Below, piece by piece: positions 61,642 through 64,000 of a DNA stretch of 64,000 nt; position 1 is the stretch's first letter, and every line of letters begins with the position of its first letter. This DNA is from Variovorax sp. 54 (GTDB taxonomy: Bacteria > Pseudomonadota > Gammaproteobacteria > Burkholderiales > Burkholderiaceae_C). Under the pieces are notes generated by a model, which made no database searches, was not told the DNA's origin, and saw nothing but the letters and a program-made list of their open reading frames with translations. Where the stretch lies: contig NZ_PEFF01000001.1 of the NCBI RefSeq assembly GCF_002754375.1, positions 1,426,001-1,490,000 of the forward strand. Reading direction: 5' to 3'. The translations under genes and the position numbers were made by a program.

Positions 61642-62895
61642 TCAATTCGCGCTCAGGTCCATGAGCATCCGCGACAGTAAATAAAGCCGCGGCACCACGC
61701 TCTCGACCTCGGCGTACTCCTCCGGCGTGTGGATGCCGCCGCCCACGATGCCGAAGCCGTCGAGCACCGGCACGCCGACACCGGCCACGAGGCTGGCGTC
61801 GGCGGCGCCGCCGCTGCTCTCGATGGTGAGCTTCTTGCCGATCTCGCCGTAGATGCCCTCGGCCATGCGCACGAGCTTGTCCGATGCGGGCGAGCGCGGC
61901 ATCGGCGGCAGGCCGCGCACGAGGCGCACGCGCACCTCGGTCTCGGGGATGAGCTTGTTCTGCGCGATGCGCGTCAGGTCTTTCTCGACACGGTCGAGCT
62001 CTTCGGGCGTGGCGGCGCGCACGTCGCCCTTGGCACTGGCCGAGGCGGGAATCACGTTGGTCGGGCCGTTGGCAGTGAGCACCGTGAAGTTGACCGTGGT
62101 CTTCTTCGCCGCGTCGGCCACCTTCGACAGTTGCAGCACCTGGTGCGCCACTTCCATCGCCGCATTGCGGCCCGCTTCGGGTGCGACGCCCGCGTGCGAC
62201 GCGAGCCCCTTCACCTCGATGAGCGCGGTGGCCGAGCCCTTGCGCTCGACCACGAGGCCGTCGGCCGGACGCCCCGGCTCGAGGTTCAGCGCCACGTCGT
62301 GCTGCTTGGCCACGCGCTCGATGAGCGCGCTGGTGCCGACCGAGCCCGTTTCTTCGTTGGTGTCGATCAGGAAGGTGATCTGGCCGTAGTCCTTGAAGCC
62401 GATCTTCTGCAGGATCTTCAGCGCCTGCAGGCCGGCCACGACGCCGCCCTTGTTGTCCATCACGCCAGGACCGTAGGCGCGGCCATCCTTGATGTAGAAG
62501 GGCTTGCCCGCGGCCGTGCCGTCCTTGAACACGGTGTCGATGTGGGCCAGGATGAGGATCTTCTTCTTGCCCTGGCCGGTCAGCGTCGCGACCAGGTTGG
62601 TGCCCGGATGCGGCTCGGCAGGAAAGCTCTCGATGCGCGCGTCGAGCTTGCGCAGTTCGTCGGCGACCATTTCGCGCACCTTGGCCAGCCCCTCGATGTT
62701 GGTCGAGCCGGAGTCGATGTTGACCATGCGCTCCAGCAGCTGCAGCGCTTCGTCCTTCTGCTGCGTGGCGGCGTCCAGCACGCCCTGGTGCGGCTTCTGG
62801 GCCGTGGCGTTGCCAACGACGAGCAAGGCACCGGCGAGTACAGCGCTTTGGCAGGCGGCGCGCGTCCATGAACGCGGGGTGGAGCGAATGTGCAT
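61642..62895 (-). CDS. Exported M20-family zinc carboxypeptidase
   Basis: The 417-residue protein has a signal peptide (cleavage near TAQ, residue 33) and the CPG2-type active site: His118 with Asp120 (LAHIDTVF), bridging Asp147 (GVMDNKGG), catalytic Glu181 and Glu182 (TNEETGS), a dimerisation-domain GLASHAGVAPEAGRNAAME in part GLASHAGVAPEAG, and a final His in GGGIHTPEEY. Family members include glutamate carboxypeptidase, which hydrolyses C-terminal glutamates from folates and peptides. It acts in the periplasm or outside. Confidence 0.93.
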   Translation of the reverse strand: MHIRSTPRSWTRAACQSAVLAGALLVVGNATAQKPHQGVLDAATQQKDEALQLLERMVNIDSGSTNIEGLAKVREMVADELRKLDARIESFPAEPHPGTNLVATLTGQGKKKILILAHIDTVFKDGTAAGKPFYIKDGRAYGPGVMDNKGGVVAGLQALKILQKIGFKDYGQITFLIDTNEETGSVGTSALIERVAKQHDVALNLEPGRPADGLVVERKGSATALIEVKGLASHAGVAPEAGRNAAMEVAHQVLQLSKVADAAKKTTVNFTVLTANGPTNVIPASASAKGDVRAATPEELDRVEKDLTRIAQNKLIPETEVRVRLVRGLPPMPRSPASDKLVRMAEGIYGEIGKKLTIESSGGAADASLVAGVGVPVLDGFGIVGGGIHTPEEYAEVESVVPRLYLLSRMLMDLSAN

Positions 62896-62971
62896 GAGGA
62901 AGCCTGTTCTTTCTGTTGTAGAGGGGTTCGTTCGAAGCGGGCGGCAGGCTATCACCGGCTTCGCGAACGGG

Positions 62972-64000
62972 TCAAGCCGCGAGGCTCGGCGCCGGCGCCT
63001 CCGTGGCCTGCGCAATGCGCCCGGCCTTCATGTGGACGATGCGGTCGGCCACATGGAAATAACGGTCGTCGTGCGAGATGACCACCAGCGAGTGCCCCTT
63101 GGCGCGCAGCTCGGGCAGCAGCTCGGTGTAGAACAAGTGGCGAAAGGCCGGGTCCTGGTCGGCGGCCCATTCGTCGAACACCAGCACCGGCCGGCCTTCG
63201 AGGTAGGCATGCACCAGCGCCAGCCGCTTGCGCTGGCCGGTCGACAGGTCGGTGGTGCTGAAGGCGCCGTCTTTCACCGACACCTTGTGCGCGATCTCCA
63301 GGCGCTGCAGGTAGGGCAACGCCGTCTCGGGCAGTGCCTGGTGGCCGCCTTCTTCGCCGGCCACGAGGTCTTCGAACAGGTAGAAGTCCGAGAACACGGT
63401 GGTGAACAGCTGGCGGTAGTCGTCGCGCGTCTGCGGCGTCACGGCCTTGCCGTCGAGCAGCAGCTCGCCCGCTACCGGCGCATACAGGCCGAGCAGCAGC
63501 TTGATGAGCGTGGTCTTGCCCGAGCCGTTGTCGCCGACGATGAAGACGATCTCGCGACGGCCGATGCGCAAATCGACCGGACCGAGCACGAAGGGCTCCG
63601 CGCCCTCGACGGCCGGGAACGCATAGCGCGCACCGCGCAGCTCGATGGCGTCGTGCAGCACCGGCGTGGCGGGCGGCGCGTGCAGGTCGAGGTGCGGCTC
63701 CGGCGTAGCGAAGCGGGCCGACAGGTCGCCGATGCGCTCGAACGCGACCTTGGCACGCCCCAGGTGCGGCAGCGCGCCCACCACCTGGTCGAGCGGCCCC
63801 TTCAGAAACAGCAGCACCAGCACGAAGCCGCTGAGCACGACCGGCGCGGTGTCGCGGAATGCGGCCCAGCCGAGGATCAGCGCAATCAAGAGGAAGAACA
63901 GCGCCGAGCCGAAGGACGAGGCGAGCACGAAGATGTTGATGGCGCGGCGGTTGATGTCGTGGATGCGCTCGACCGTGTGCGCCACCTGCTGTTCGTACAC
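62972..64000 (-). CDS. ABC exporter, cyclic-peptide type (partial, C-terminal 342 residues)
   Basis: The open frame runs off the right edge, so only the end of the gene is in the window. The visible part has the last membrane helices (NIFVLASSFGSALFFLLIAL, VVLSGFVLVLLFLKGPL) and a complete ATPase domain: Walker A GDNGSGKTT, signature LSTGQRKRLAL in place of LSGGQ, Walker B VLVFDEWAADQDP. The domain order and the divergent signature fit the SyrD/PvdE group that exports cyclic peptides or siderophore precursors. The terminal GTG at the window edge is not its real start. Confidence 0.87.
   Translation of the reverse strand: MYEQQVAHTVERIHDINRRAINIFVLASSFGSALFFLLIALILGWAAFRDTAPVVLSGFVLVLLFLKGPLDQVVGALPHLGRAKVAFERIGDLSARFATPEPHLDLHAPPATPVLHDAIELRGARYAFPAVEGAEPFVLGPVDLRIGRREIVFIVGDNGSGKTTLIKLLLGLYAPVAGELLLDGKAVTPQTRDDYRQLFTTVFSDFYLFEDLVAGEEGGHQALPETALPYLQRLEIAHKVSVKDGAFSTTDLSTGQRKRLALVHAYLEGRPVLVFDEWAADQDPAFRHLFYTELLPELRAKGHSLVVISHDDRYFHVADRIVHMKAGRIAQATEAPAPSLAA

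Noticed and set aside
63998..64000. A GTG at the right edge as the start of the ABC exporter
   Set aside because: The frame is open to the window edge, and a full exporter needs about 200 more N-terminal residues, so the gene is partial.

Overview
The window is a GC-rich chromosomal segment (about two thirds G+C by eye) from an aerobic, metabolically versatile betaproteobacterium. The two TRAP-transporter catabolic operons, the Entner-Doudoroff gluconate module, the pcm / rhodanese / tolC-type / waaA order and the general gene style point to the Comamonadaceae, most likely Variovorax. That assignment is by recognition, not by a search. I saw no rRNA, tRNA, CRISPR array, IS element or phage gene. 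About 60 genes fill the window densely, and no gap exceeds 300 bases.

Region 1 (1-9.6 kb) is a divergent sugar-acid locus. A GntR/FadR regulator, a TRAP transporter (dctQ, dctM, dctP) and an enolase-superfamily dehydratase run leftward. An IlvD/Edd-type dehydratase, dgoK, dgoA and a class II aldolase run rightward. Together they can import a galactonate-like acid, dehydrate it, phosphorylate it and split it into pyruvate and glyceraldehyde 3-phosphate. A large nested inverted repeat sits before dgoK.

Region 2 (9.7-23.3 kb) holds a small secreted His/Tyr/Pro-rich protein; a marR-MFS-MATE-SDR cluster divergent from a thioesterase gene, with two operator-like sites between; an orphan methyltransferase; a ferric-iron ABC importer behind a possible Fur box; and housekeeping genes (GST, gloA, DUF1697, HAD).

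Region 3 (22.6-30.6 kb) is a complete gluconate operon read leftward: gntK, TRAP dctQ-dctM-dctP, edd, eda and a HAD hydrolase. It is divergent from a LacI-type regulator. Two matching GATAGCGCTATC operators and a terminator-like leader lie between them.

Region 4 (30.6-43.9 kb) contains an OmpA-domain protein, chaC-sodC, a 702-residue unknown, a MobA-like transferase, pdxH, an AEC carrier, a TonB receptor with a His-rich membrane partner, msrA, a TetR regulator, pcm, a rhodanese and a TolC-type outer-membrane channel.

Region 5 (43.9-46.8 kb) is the stand-out. A two-gene low-GC island between the tolC-type gene and waaA encodes a 795-residue protein with an M23-like N-terminal part and a GH19/lysozyme-like C-terminal part. 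It overlaps a small exported protein. The pair looks like an orphan type VI secretion peptidoglycan-hydrolase effector and its periplasmic immunity protein. GC falls to about 44-47% in the toxin C-terminus and immunity gene.

Region 6 (47.0-64 kb) carries waaA and a phosphomannomutase gene, an Ada-AlkA fusion with ogt, an EamA exporter, two acyl-CoA synthetases, an enoyl-reductase-like protein and an SDR under a TetR regulator, a luciferase-like oxidoreductase, a GST, an exported M20 peptidase, and the C-terminal part of a cyclic-peptide-type ABC exporter cut by the window edge.
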